Of a stretch of 5,680 bases of DNA, positions 1-5,630 are shown piece by piece; position 1 is the first letter of the stretch, and the number at the start of each line of letters is the position of its first letter. A model generated the notes under the pieces. The model was not told where the DNA came from. It searched no databases and saw nothing but the letters and a program-made list of their open reading frames with translations. The position numbers and the translations under genes are program-made. The DNA comes from CAYRUP01 sp964427485 (GTDB lineage: Bacteria; Pseudomonadota; Gammaproteobacteria; DSM-16500), in NCBI GenBank assembly GCA_964427485.1, contig CAYRUP010000119.1, positions 1 through 5,680 of the forward strand, given 5' to 3'.

Positions 1-7
1 TGTCTTT

Positions 8-47
8 AAAGGCGCTGGATCCCGGCCAGAAGCACGCCGGGACGACG
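8..47 (-). repeat. REP-like palindromic repeat, copy A
   Basis: Read on the minus strand this begins CGTCGTCCCGGC and ends GCCGGGATCCAGCGCCTTT. The core TCCCGGC/GCCGGGA (plus-strand arms 20-26 and 36-42) forms a 7-bp GC-rich stem around a 9-nt loop. A second copy in the opposite orientation lies at 5631-5671, with the same flanks and a different but still paired stem. Elements of this look are dispersed in many copies in several intracellular gammaproteobacteria; that this genome has many is inference. It lies downstream of cvpA and could also act as an mRNA 3' stabiliser or boundary. No T-tract follows it, so it is not a convincing intrinsic terminator. Confidence 0.75.
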
Positions 48-70
48 GTTTTGTTACTGAGATGCACACA

Positions 71-100
71 GGATTACGATGCAAAAAACGCATCTAATCC
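71..100. repeat. Imperfect hairpin downstream of cvpA (GGATTA..TAATCC)
   Basis: Arms 71-82 and 90-100 pair as GGATTA/TAATCC and GATGC/GCATC, with one bulged C at 77 and a 7-nt A-rich loop at 83-89. The flank reads ACCCTACCCT. On the minus strand the element therefore starts AGGGTAGGGTGGATTAG, which resembles the widespread TAGGGTGGGTTAG..TAACCCACC bacterial hairpin repeat (recognised from memory, not searched). It lies 20 nt past the cvpA stop and could form the 3' end of the cvpA mRNA, but no clear T-tract follows on the minus strand. Confidence 0.55.
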
Positions 101-119
101 ACCCTACCCTGAGATAGCA

Positions 120-752
120 TTACTGCGGCTGTAACAAATCTTTTAAGACATTGTTTTGATTATATAAATTCTTATCTTGCAAAATTTCCAAATAGCGTTC
201 TGGCGCCTGAGAGTTAATTAAGGTATCCATTTTTTGTGCTGAACTTTCTAATAAATTAATAAATTTAGAAGCAGGCACATTTCCAGAAAAAAGATGTTCA
301 AGCACAATAATAAATATGAGAACCAAGACAAAACCGCGTACCGAACCTAACGCACCACCCAGTTTACGATTCGCTAGAGTCGCAGGAAGACCGAAAGCGT
401 CTATCAAACTTGAATACGCAAGAACACCTTCGCAAAGACTGAACGTTCCCACAAAGCAAATGAGTAAACTGATACAATAACCCATTTGTAGCAGTATCGG
501 CTCAGTCAGCGGCGGCATATCAATTGCTTTCATGAAATTTTGAAAAAAATCAGAGGTAATAACATCTGTAATCAAAGGAGAACTATTTACAAATTTAGTG
601 AGAGGTATGGTAAATTTAATGGTAATCACTAAGGCCGCACATAAAGAAAGAGCGGATATAATTTCTTTCAAGCCACCTCGCGACATACCGAGAAGCACGT
701 TAAGCAAAAAAATTAAAAAGATTAAAAAATCCAATCCTGACCAGCCACTCAT
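120..752 (-). CDS. cvpA: CvpA family inner-membrane protein
   Basis: CvpA proteins are small polytopic inner-membrane proteins, first described in E. coli as needed for colicin V production and later linked to envelope stress and bile tolerance; their biochemistry is unsettled. Counted from the ATG at 752 (210 aa), the N-terminus WSGLDFLIFLIF..RGGLKE fits the family's first helix and RG..RE turn. The segment NRKLGGALGSVRGFVLV (128-144) matches the conserved second block before the last helix. Probable membrane helices lie near 7-22, 28-48, 85-106 and 135-153. A hydrophilic tail (about 158-210) makes it longer than E. coli CvpA (about 162 aa). An in-frame ATG also exists at 758, but the GAGG at 761-764 is only 2 nt from it and 8 nt from the ATG at 752, so 752 is preferred. 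In E. coli cvpA precedes purF; the downstream gene here is outside the window. It has its own promoter and is separated from rimI by 105 bp. Confidence 0.88.
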   Translation of the reverse strand: MSGWSGLDFLIFLIFLLNVLLGMSRGGLKEIISALSLCAALVITIKFTIPLTKFVNSSPLITDVITSDFFQNFMKAIDMPPLTEPILLQMGYCISLLICFVGTFSLCEGVLAYSSLIDAFGLPATLANRKLGGALGSVRGFVLVLIFIIVLEHLFSGNVPASKFINLLESSAQKMDTLINSQAPERYLEILQDKNLYNQNNVLKDLLQPQ

Positions 753-783
753 CTTCATAACCTCGATTCAAGAGTCCTAATGG

Positions 784-812
784 AGTATATTGCAAATTCG
801 CTAATGGTTCAA
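784..812 (-). promoter_or_regulatory. Sigma-70-type promoter of cvpA
   Basis: On the minus strand, -35 TTGAAC (plus 807-812) and -10 TATACT (plus 784-789) are separated by exactly 17 nt. They match the consensus at 4/6 and 5/6. Transcription would start near 777, giving a leader of about 20-25 nt that includes the GAGG ribosome-binding site. This suggests cvpA is transcribed independently of rimI. Between the rimI stop and this promoter, a weak GGG/CCC hairpin followed by CATTTTTA (minus strand, about 834-857) might end rimI transcription, but the stem is too short to call. Confidence 0.6.
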
Positions 813-857
813 AGATTTGATTAATAATTTATAAAAATGGCGGGTTCTATTCATCCC

Positions 858-1316
858 TCACACATTCAAATCTTTAGCAAAAATTAATGCATCTTCCTTG
901 TTTTTTGCTGCTGGATAATAATTTTTACGTTCGCCTATTTGAATAAATCCCATTTTATCATACAACTTAATGGCGTTACGATTTGAACGGCGAACTTCCA
1001 GATAAATGATACTCATGCCTTTTTGTTTTGCTTGGGATAACGCATAATTCAACAACTCGCTGCCATAACCTTTACGTTGATAGTCAGGAGCTACACATAA
1101 ATTGAGGATATGACTTTCTCCCGTTAGCATCGAAGACATCATAATAAAAGCAATCAGCTTGTTATTTTCTTCCATCCCCCAGCAATCATAACCGACTGTC
1201 AAACAACGTTTAAAAATATCCTCAGACCACGGCGCCATCTGAGTCATTCCTTCAATTACAAGCATTTCGGGTATATCGGTTTCGGTTAACTTTTTCAACT
1301 TCATCTCCTGAAACAA
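858..1316 (-). CDS. rimI: Ribosomal protein S18-alanine N-acetyltransferase RimI
   Basis: RimI is a cytoplasmic GNAT-fold enzyme that transfers acetyl from acetyl-CoA to the N-terminal alanine of ribosomal protein S18. The 152-aa product (usual family length) carries the family features: APWSEDIF near 28-35, the acetyl-CoA pyrophosphate loop QRKGYGSELL (80-89), YLEVRRSNRNAIKLYDKMGF (105-124), and a C-terminal RKNYYP..EDALIFAKDL. E107 and Y119 align with the catalytic Glu103 and Tyr115 of the E. coli enzyme, so it should be active. The chosen start is a TTG at 1316, preceded by AGGGG (1325-1329) at 8 nt. An ATG at 1304 fits the E. coli N-terminus slightly better, but its only close SD-like sequence (AGGAG) directly abuts it. 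rimI often neighbours tsaB; that is not seen here. No clear promoter was found upstream, only AT-rich TACAAT/TATAAA-like boxes around 1340-1350. Confidence 0.93.
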   Translation of the reverse strand: MFQEMKLKKLTETDIPEMLVIEGMTQMAPWSEDIFKRCLTVGYDCWGMEENNKLIAFIMMSSMLTGESHILNLCVAPDYQRKGYGSELLNYALSQAKQKGMSIIYLEVRRSNRNAIKLYDKMGFIQIGERKNYYPAAKNKEDALIFAKDLNV

Positions 1317-1384
1317 CAGAATCGCCCCTACCTTTTTTTATATTGTATATCAACTGTTTTGGTTAGGCATATCGTCAATTAAAG

Positions 1385-1413
1385 TTTACATTAATAATTA
1401 AGCACTATAGAAT
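1385..1413 (+). promoter_or_regulatory. Strong sigma-70-like promoter for the cysteine-rich protein gene
   Basis: TTTACA (1385-1390) and TAGAAT (1408-1413) each match the consensus at 5/6 and are spaced by exactly 17 nt. The predicted start is near 1420, leaving a leader of about 31 nt with the ribosome-binding site AAGGA (1438-1442) 8 nt before the ATG. The spacer is AT-rich and contains TTAATAATTAA. The region 1317-1450 is the only divergent intergenic stretch in the window and must also hold the rimI promoter. Confidence 0.6.
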
Positions 1414-1450
1414 TCAGCTCATTATATGAATTAAGAAAAGGATTTTCTTT

Positions 1451-2191
1451 ATGCCATTAATCGAAAAAGTCATTACACATAGAACAGCACATACCATTTC
1501 TTCATTATTATGTTTACCGTGTACCTGTATCAGCGCTTTATGTTGCTTGCTCATTTGTCATTGTCAAAGAGCAGTAAAGTTAGCAACAATTCCGTGCGTA
1601 GACGACGACTTGGCAGATAAATCAGATGTGATTGCGAATAAAATTACGCTACATTTCCCACAATCGCATCCAAAACTTGTCGCCTTGAAAACTTTGCAAT
1701 GGGATGCCGCCGATTTATTTAAACAAACTGCGTTACTCGATCCTACCAATCGAACTGTTTACAGACAAATTCGAATTTCTGTAATAGATGTACTTAATCG
1801 TTTTAATTTCGGTGTCATTGTAAGTGAAGATTTAACTGATAATGAACTTAAATTGATAGGCGACCAGCTTAAAGAAGCGATATTTTCTCGACTTCCTTCT
1901 CCTGAAGAATTTCATCGCATTGTTACAGCGAATAAAATTGCGCAGCATGACAAAGAGGCTCTTAATAATTGTTTAGTCGATGCAATCAAAAATATTATTA
2001 AGGCTGATTTTATTAAAGATCAATTAAATATTATCAGCACGCAGATTGAATTCAAACGAAGTAATAAACACTTAATTACAGCAACTCAAACAATGTTTAA
2101 ACAGGATAATCATTTGCAGCTAGTTTCAAATTCGTTTCCCGCTGCAGATCAATCATCCGAGTATAGTCCCCGCAGGATAGACATGATATAG
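1451..2191 (+). CDS. Uncharacterised protein with cysteine-rich hydrophobic N-terminal segment
   Basis: I do not recognise this 246-aa protein. Its start is supported by AAGGA 8 nt upstream and a good promoter. Residues 15-38 form one hydrophobic stretch with seven cysteines in 18 positions (21, 24, 26, 31, 32, 36, 38; pattern CX2CXCX4CCX3CXC), flanked by H/R on the left and QRAVK on the right; another Cys is at 49. It could be a membrane-embedded or acylated anchor, or less likely a metal or disulfide cluster. A lipoprotein is unlikely because no clean lipobox follows a charged n-region. Residues about 80-220 look mostly helical and are rich in K, N, D and I, with no enzyme motif seen. The C-terminal 20 residues are rich in small and polar residues (AADQSSEYSPRR). 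It is the only plus-strand gene here, with its own promoter and terminator, so it is a self-contained unit between rimI and the glycosyltransferase operon. In a Legionellales-like host, a secreted effector is a possible but unproven role. Coding is fairly sure; function is unknown. Confidence 0.8.
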   Translation: MPLIEKVITHRTAHTISSLLCLPCTCISALCCLLICHCQRAVKLATIPCVDDDLADKSDVIANKITLHFPQSHPKLVALKTLQWDAADLFKQTALLDPTNRTVYRQIRISVIDVLNRFNFGVIVSEDLTDNELKLIGDQLKEAIFSRLPSPEEFHRIVTANKIAQHDKEALNNCLVDAIKNIIKADFIKDQLNIISTQIEFKRSNKHLITATQTMFKQDNHLQLVSNSFPAADQSSEYSPRRIDMI

Positions 2192-2236
2192 TCCTTCAGA
2201 TAATTATCTGAAGGACTATATAAATTTTTATTTTTT
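2186..2236 (+). terminator. Intrinsic terminator built on a perfect 36-bp palindrome
   Basis: Positions 2186-2203 and 2204-2221 are exact reverse complements (arm ATATAGTCCTTCAGATAA), giving a stem of about 16 bp with an AATT loop. AAATTTTTATTTTTT follows (2222-2236), so on the plus strand this is a textbook Rho-independent terminator. The TAG stop of the plus-strand gene (2189-2191) lies inside the left arm. The T-tract overlaps the last codons of the convergent YbhB gene (stop at 2228-2230). Read from the minus strand the hairpin is followed by CATGTCTATC with no T-tract, so termination of the YbhB operon here would be weaker. TATAGTCC also occurs at 2162-2169 and could compete for pairing with the right arm. 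Confidence 0.85.
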
Positions 2237-2725
2237 ATATTTTCCCATTAATTTAGCATCAGCAACGATATGCCCTTGCATAGCAGATTCAATTTGTTCT
2301 TTAGTCGAATTGACAGGAAGATTCAAAAAAATATCCAGTGCATAAAGTTTAAAATAATAACGATGCTCACCGTTTGGTGGACAAGGAGCGCCATAAACCG
2401 ATTTTCCCCAACTATTTTTTCCAGATTGAGCGCCCTTTGGGAGTGAATTAATATTTTCAGAAAATTCATGTGTGGCCCGAGGTATATTAAAAACAATCCA
2501 GTGATCCCACGTGCCATTCGGTGCGTCCGGATCATCTACAATTAAAACGTAAGACTTTGTATTATTGGGTTCACCCTGCCAACTCAAAGGAGGTGAAATA
2601 CTTTCGCCATCACATGTATATTTCGCAGGAATTGATGTTCCACTATGAAAGGCCGTACTTTGCAGTGTTAATGTCATTGGAAGCACTCCAGCAACGATGA
2701 GAGAATAAAAGGGATGTAGTTTCAT
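2228..2725 (-). CDS. ybhB: YbhB/YbcL family (Raf kinase inhibitor-like, PEBP) protein
   Basis: Bacterial relatives of phosphatidylethanolamine-binding protein have a small beta fold with an anion- or phosphate-binding pocket; their physiological ligand is mostly unknown. The 165-aa product shows the family blocks in order: SIPAKYTCDGESISPPLSW (31-49), DDPDAP with HW at 75-76 (64-76), and APCPPNGEHRYYFKLYALD (113-131). The start at 2725 has AAGGA (2731-2735) 5 nt upstream and lies 2 nt after the stop of the preceding gene, so translation is probably coupled. Its first 20 or so residues are a short K-plus-hydrophobic stretch that may be a signal peptide, as in periplasmic YbcL. An alternative ATG at 2677, with GGAG 8 nt upstream (2686-2689), would give a cytoplasmic form starting MTLTLQSTAF. 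Cys38 and Cys115 sit where YbcL-type proteins have cysteines, which mildly favours export. An ORF extension further upstream (to 2806) overlaps the membrane protein gene and is not needed. Confidence 0.88.
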   Translation of the reverse strand: MKLHPFYSLIVAGVLPMTLTLQSTAFHSGTSIPAKYTCDGESISPPLSWQGEPNNTKSYVLIVDDPDAPNGTWDHWIVFNIPRATHEFSENINSLPKGAQSGKNSWGKSVYGAPCPPNGEHRYYFKLYALDIFLNLPVNSTKEQIESAMQGHIVADAKLMGKYKK

Positions 2726-2727
2726 AA

Positions 2728-4347
2728 TCATCCTTGTTTTTTTACAGGACATAGCAAGACATCTTCGTTTGTAATAAGTTGACGATCGCTTGTAATGATA
2801 CCGCAAGGCAATTTGGTTTTATAATTGAGGTGAGCTGCGACACTATACATTTTCGGCATATATTCAGACGATGATAATAGATAAATCGTATTTTGCCGAG
2901 GCTGCATCCACGCAATTATTTTTTCTGGCATTTGATATTGTTCTTTTAAAAAAGGAATACCAATAAATTGCCAATGTGCGGGGAAAAATGGAATCAAATA
3001 CATTTGTGGTCTCGGGGTTACATTAGAAGCATAAGCTGGAAATGCCATTAATACAGTCGCCGCTGGTAAGTGATTAACAAAAGCCGGCAATTTTACATTG
3101 AAATAATCCGTCGCATACCAACGCTCTCGTATGTGTTCACTGGGTTGCATGGTTGCTCCTAGTAATATCAAAAGAAATACCGCCATAGAAAATCGGATGA
3201 CTGCATCTTCAAATAATTGAAACACCAAGAGATAAATGATCAACGGTGCTAGCATTTCTAAAACAGCAATGTAACGCATGATGGAAAAATACCATTGCCA
3301 TAACACATAAGAAAAAATAAAAAATAAAAATAACCAACGCAATGTAATATCATGGCTGATTGATAAATTCATTTTCTTTTTATAAAAAAAATGACGCACA
3401 AAAAGAAGAAATCCATACAAAATAAATAATAAATAAACCATTGCAAAACGATAATCACAAAATGGCATATCATTCGTTCTTCCATCTTCTGAAAAATAAA
3501 AAGGAAAAAAAAATGTTTCTAACCCATTTTTTGGTAAAAAGCGCAGGTCGGTCCAGTTGGTCGGTGGAAAATCAGGCGAATGAAAAATACCATTAAAAAA
3601 AGGAAAAAAAGGATTACGATATTTTTCCCATAGTTCTAACATCCAATAACCTGATGAACATAAGAGACCTATTGCAACACCTATCGCAAATAATAATAGG
3701 ATTTTTAAGCGGCTGGATCGACTGACTGGCATGAATAAATAAGTCAAGCCAGCGCCTCCAACAAAAAGACCCGCCGTGAGTTTACACCCTACAGCGATGC
3801 CTAAAAGAATACTGCTTGTGATGAATAAAAACCATGCGCGCGTAGCGGACATCCAATAGCGTAATTGCAGATAAATAAATGCAAGTATAAAAAGACTAAT
3901 CAACTCATCATGCTGGAAAGATCCAATGCCAGGTAATACCGTAGGACCATATAACCCTAACATTGCCAAAATCAAGGCTAATACACAGGGATAACTCACA
4001 TGCATACGATTTAGCATAGAACGAGCAATACAAAATAATAACCATAAATTGATGCCGTGCAGCGCTCCCATTACAAACACAGTTAGTTTGACAGGAAAAC
4101 GATTAATGAGAAAATAAGTGAGAAAATCAAGGGTTGGCGTGAAATGAACATGGATAAATGACATTGGCCAATCATCTATTTTCCAACGCTCGTGAAGAAA
4201 TGAAAATGGATTGTAATAATGATAATTCGCTAAATCCCAGTTTAATTCTTTGCCTAACCCAATCGAAATCATTCCACACAATAGCATTCCGAAAAGTAAA
4301 ATGCCTGCGTTTAAAAAGAATTCATTTAGACGATTAGGTTTCACCAT
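2728..4347 (-). CDS. Polytopic membrane protein, probable GT-C type glycosyltransferase
   Basis: The 539-aa product has about ten hydrophobic helices (roughly 11-32, 86-110, 119-138, 149-165, 171-187, 190-207, 214-233, 301-318, 337-354, 360-378, 384-400), then a soluble domain of about 140 residues. The first loop after helix 1 carries NWDLANYHYYNPFSFLH (36-52), and a later loop holds GSFQHDE (142-148). Acidic residues in early extracytoplasmic loops are typical of GT-C enzymes, which use polyprenyl-phosphate sugars as donors; D38 and D147/E148 are candidates. I know this NYHYYN style from uncharacterised bacterial membrane proteins, so the enzymatic call is inference. GGAG (4355-4358) lies 7 nt before the start. 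The start overlaps the 3' end of the upstream family 2 glycosyltransferase by 14 bp, which supports a joint job: the partner makes the lipid-linked sugar and this protein transfers it in the periplasm. Three A-runs of 7-9 nt (plus strand) fall in its coding sequence. A flippase or other transporter role cannot be excluded. Confidence 0.82.
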   Translation of the reverse strand: MVKPNRLNEFFLNAGILLFGMLLCGMISIGLGKELNWDLANYHYYNPFSFLHERWKIDDWPMSFIHVHFTPTLDFLTYFLINRFPVKLTVFVMGALHGINLWLLFCIARSMLNRMHVSYPCVLALILAMLGLYGPTVLPGIGSFQHDELISLFILAFIYLQLRYWMSATRAWFLFITSSILLGIAVGCKLTAGLFVGGAGLTYLFMPVSRSSRLKILLLFAIGVAIGLLCSSGYWMLELWEKYRNPFFPFFNGIFHSPDFPPTNWTDLRFLPKNGLETFFFPFYFSEDGRTNDMPFCDYRFAMVYLLFILYGFLLFVRHFFYKKKMNLSISHDITLRWLFLFFIFSYVLWQWYFSIMRYIAVLEMLAPLIIYLLVFQLFEDAVIRFSMAVFLLILLGATMQPSEHIRERWYATDYFNVKLPAFVNHLPAATVLMAFPAYASNVTPRPQMYLIPFFPAHWQFIGIPFLKEQYQMPEKIIAWMQPRQNTIYLLSSSEYMPKMYSVAAHLNYKTKLPCGIITSDRQLITNEDVLLCPVKKQG

Positions 4348-5488
4348 AATGCATCTCCAACAAACTCATAAAAAAACTAGCAAAAACGAGTTGTATACCA
4401 AGTATGATGGAGGTGGTGGATGGGATGAGAATACGCATCATTTGTGTGGGAATCAGTGATCCAAATGCATGATGAAGCCAATACAAAAAAGAATAACAAG
4501 CACCTGTTCCACCGAATAAAATTAAGAGCGATCCTAAAATAAGACCGCGTTCTAAATTAAAATATTTTAAAAATGATAAATGACGCGGTGTATGCATGGG
4601 TAAATGATGTGTCGCAATGAATTTTGCGAAGACCGCAAAACTAATCGCTTGTAAACCAACGATCATAAACAAACTACTAAATAACATCGTATGAATATCG
4701 AGACTAATACCACCGATGACAATAGGCCCCAGTGTGAGTAGGGTCATGAATAACATGCCTAATGACATGAGCAACAAACCGGGATATAAAAAAAGCCAAC
4801 GCGGGCTTAACAATAATAATAAACGCAAATGGCGCCAACCATCACGCCAGGGTCTTAAGTGCGGACGGCGACTGCGGCCATCGGGAAATAATTGTGTTGG
4901 CACCTCAGTCAATTTAAGATTGGTTAAAGTTGCTTTGGCTACCATTTCACTTGCAAATTCCATACCGTCGCCATGCAAATCGAGTTGTTGCAAACGATCG
5001 CGGCGAAATCCGCGCAAGCCACAATGAAAATCGCCAATATTACTTTTAAAAAATTGTCTGCCGATGAAAGATAATACGGGATTGCCGAGATAACGATTCA
5101 AAAATGGCATAGCGCCATGCACAATACCGCCTTTGAAACGATTACCCATGACTAAATCATAACCTTCACGTAGTTTTTGAATAAATGGCATAAGGTGTTG
5201 GAAATCATAACTATCATCTGCATCACCCATGATAATATACTGCCCTTGCGCTGCTTGTATGCCGCATTTCAATGCCGCACCATAACCACGTGTTGGCACC
5301 AGAACCACACGCGCTCCAGAACGATGTGCGATTTCTTGCGATCCATCTGTGCTACCATTATCAGCAATGAGGATTTCGCCGTGGATATTTTCAGCGTTTA
5401 AAAAAGCCTTGGCTTTTTGTATGCAAATCGCTAAAGTTTCTGCCTCATTCAAACAAGGCATCAAAATAGTTAGCTCGAATGAATCCAT
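4334..5488 (-). CDS. Family 2 glycosyltransferase, DPM1-like polyprenyl-phosphate sugar synthase with membrane domain
   Basis: Counted from the ATG at 5488 (384 aa), residues about 4-230 form a GT-A domain: TILMPCLNEAETL (7-19), DNGSTDGS (43-50), the metal/nucleotide-binding GDADDSYDF (88-96), GNRFKGG (115-121), DFHCGLRGFRRD (153-164), GMEFASEMVAKA (175-186), and EVPTQLFPDGRSRRP (195-209). SPRWLFLYPG then leads into about four membrane helices (roughly 231-255, 264-290, 313-338, 352-376). This architecture is that of dolichol- or undecaprenyl-phosphate hexose synthases, which transfer a sugar from a nucleotide donor to a lipid carrier on the cytoplasmic face; sugar specificity cannot be read. 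The start at 5488 is preferred over an in-frame ATG at 5500, because GAAGG (5494-5498) sits 5 nt before it while the upstream ATG has no ribosome-binding site. It heads an operon with the overlapping membrane protein gene and the YbhB gene. Confidence 0.92.
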   Translation of the reverse strand: MDSFELTILMPCLNEAETLAICIQKAKAFLNAENIHGEILIADNGSTDGSQEIAHRSGARVVLVPTRGYGAALKCGIQAAQGQYIIMGDADDSYDFQHLMPFIQKLREGYDLVMGNRFKGGIVHGAMPFLNRYLGNPVLSFIGRQFFKSNIGDFHCGLRGFRRDRLQQLDLHGDGMEFASEMVAKATLTNLKLTEVPTQLFPDGRSRRPHLRPWRDGWRHLRLLLLLSPRWLFLYPGLLLMSLGMLFMTLLTLGPIVIGGISLDIHTMLFSSLFMIVGLQAISFAVFAKFIATHHLPMHTPRHLSFLKYFNLERGLILGSLLILFGGTGACYSFLYWLHHAFGSLIPTQMMRILIPSTTSIILGIQLVFASFFMSLLEMHYGET

Positions 5489-5493
5489 AGCTG

Positions 5494-5498
5494 CCTTC
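5494..5498 (-). promoter_or_regulatory. Ribosome-binding site deciding the glycosyltransferase start
   Basis: GAAGG on the minus strand lies 5 nt before the ATG at 5488. The upstream in-frame ATG at 5500 overlaps this site and is preceded only by TTAATACAATC, which has no Shine-Dalgarno match. Confidence 0.6.
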
Positions 5499-5501
5499 AT
5501 G

Positions 5502-5547
5502 ATTGTATTAATTTATAAACTTAATCAGTTTTTTCCCTGTTTTTCAA
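5502..5547 (-). promoter_or_regulatory. AT-rich leader and possible promoter of the glycosyltransferase operon
   Basis: On the minus strand, TTGAAA (plus 5542-5547) followed after 17 nt by TTAAGT (plus 5519-5524) is a possible but weak promoter. TATAAA (5512-5517) and TACAAT (5502-5507) are better -10 boxes without a matching -35. Use of TACAAT would leave the ATG at 5500 untranscribed or leaderless and favour the start at 5488. The exact promoter cannot be settled by eye. Confidence 0.3.
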
Positions 5548-5582
5548 GTTGAATCGTCGTCATCACCCTCATCATGCCGCTT

Positions 5583-5607
5583 AAAAATCCTTCCCAGCAG
5601 GGAAAGG
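5583..5607 (-). terminator. Terminator-like hairpin facing left, ahead of the glycosyltransferase operon
   Basis: On the minus strand CCTTTCCC-TGCT-GGGAAGG forms a 7-bp stem with one unpaired residue, followed directly by ATTTTTAA. This fits an intrinsic terminator for a minus-strand transcript entering from beyond the right edge, and would insulate the operon from read-through. Confidence 0.45.
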
Positions 5608-5620
5608 TGCCCAACGGGCA
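5608..5620. repeat. Small GC hairpin TGCCC-AAC-GGGCA
   Basis: Arms 5608-5612 and 5616-5620 pair perfectly around a 3-nt loop. It lies directly between the terminator-like hairpin and the REP-like element. TGCCC at 5608 could alternatively pair with GGGCA at 5675-5679, past the REP-like element, enclosing it in a larger structure. Confidence 0.35.
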
Positions 5621-5630
5621 TAGGCTAGAA

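Noticed and set aside
598..780. 60-aa plus-strand reading frame over cvpA
   Set aside because: It is antisense to the conserved N-terminal coding part of cvpA and has no family resemblance.
1378..1402. Possible PmrA-type box (repeated TTAA) upstream of the cysteine-rich gene
   Set aside because: TTAA occurs at 1379, 1391 and 1398, but the spacings of 12 and 7 do not fit the 11-nt tandem repeat of the PmrA box, and TTAA is expected by chance in such AT-rich DNA.
1451..1565. Lipoprotein signal peptide in the cysteine-rich protein
   Set aside because: Several cysteines lie within rather than after the hydrophobic stretch, and no standard L-x-[A/S/G]-C site stands out.
2323..2535. 70-aa minus-strand frame inside the YbhB gene
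   Set aside because: It lies in another frame of a well-conserved gene; its Met-rich, mixed composition is that of a shadow, and the YbhB frame needs no frameshift.
4716..5027. 103-aa plus-strand frame over the family 2 glycosyltransferase
   Set aside because: It is antisense to conserved motifs, and its basic N/K/R-rich composition is typical of a complementary-strand shadow.
5349..5552. 67-aa plus-strand frame crossing the start of the glycosyltransferase gene
   Set aside because: It covers the coding strand's conserved N-terminus in antisense and has no ribosome-binding site or recognisable features.
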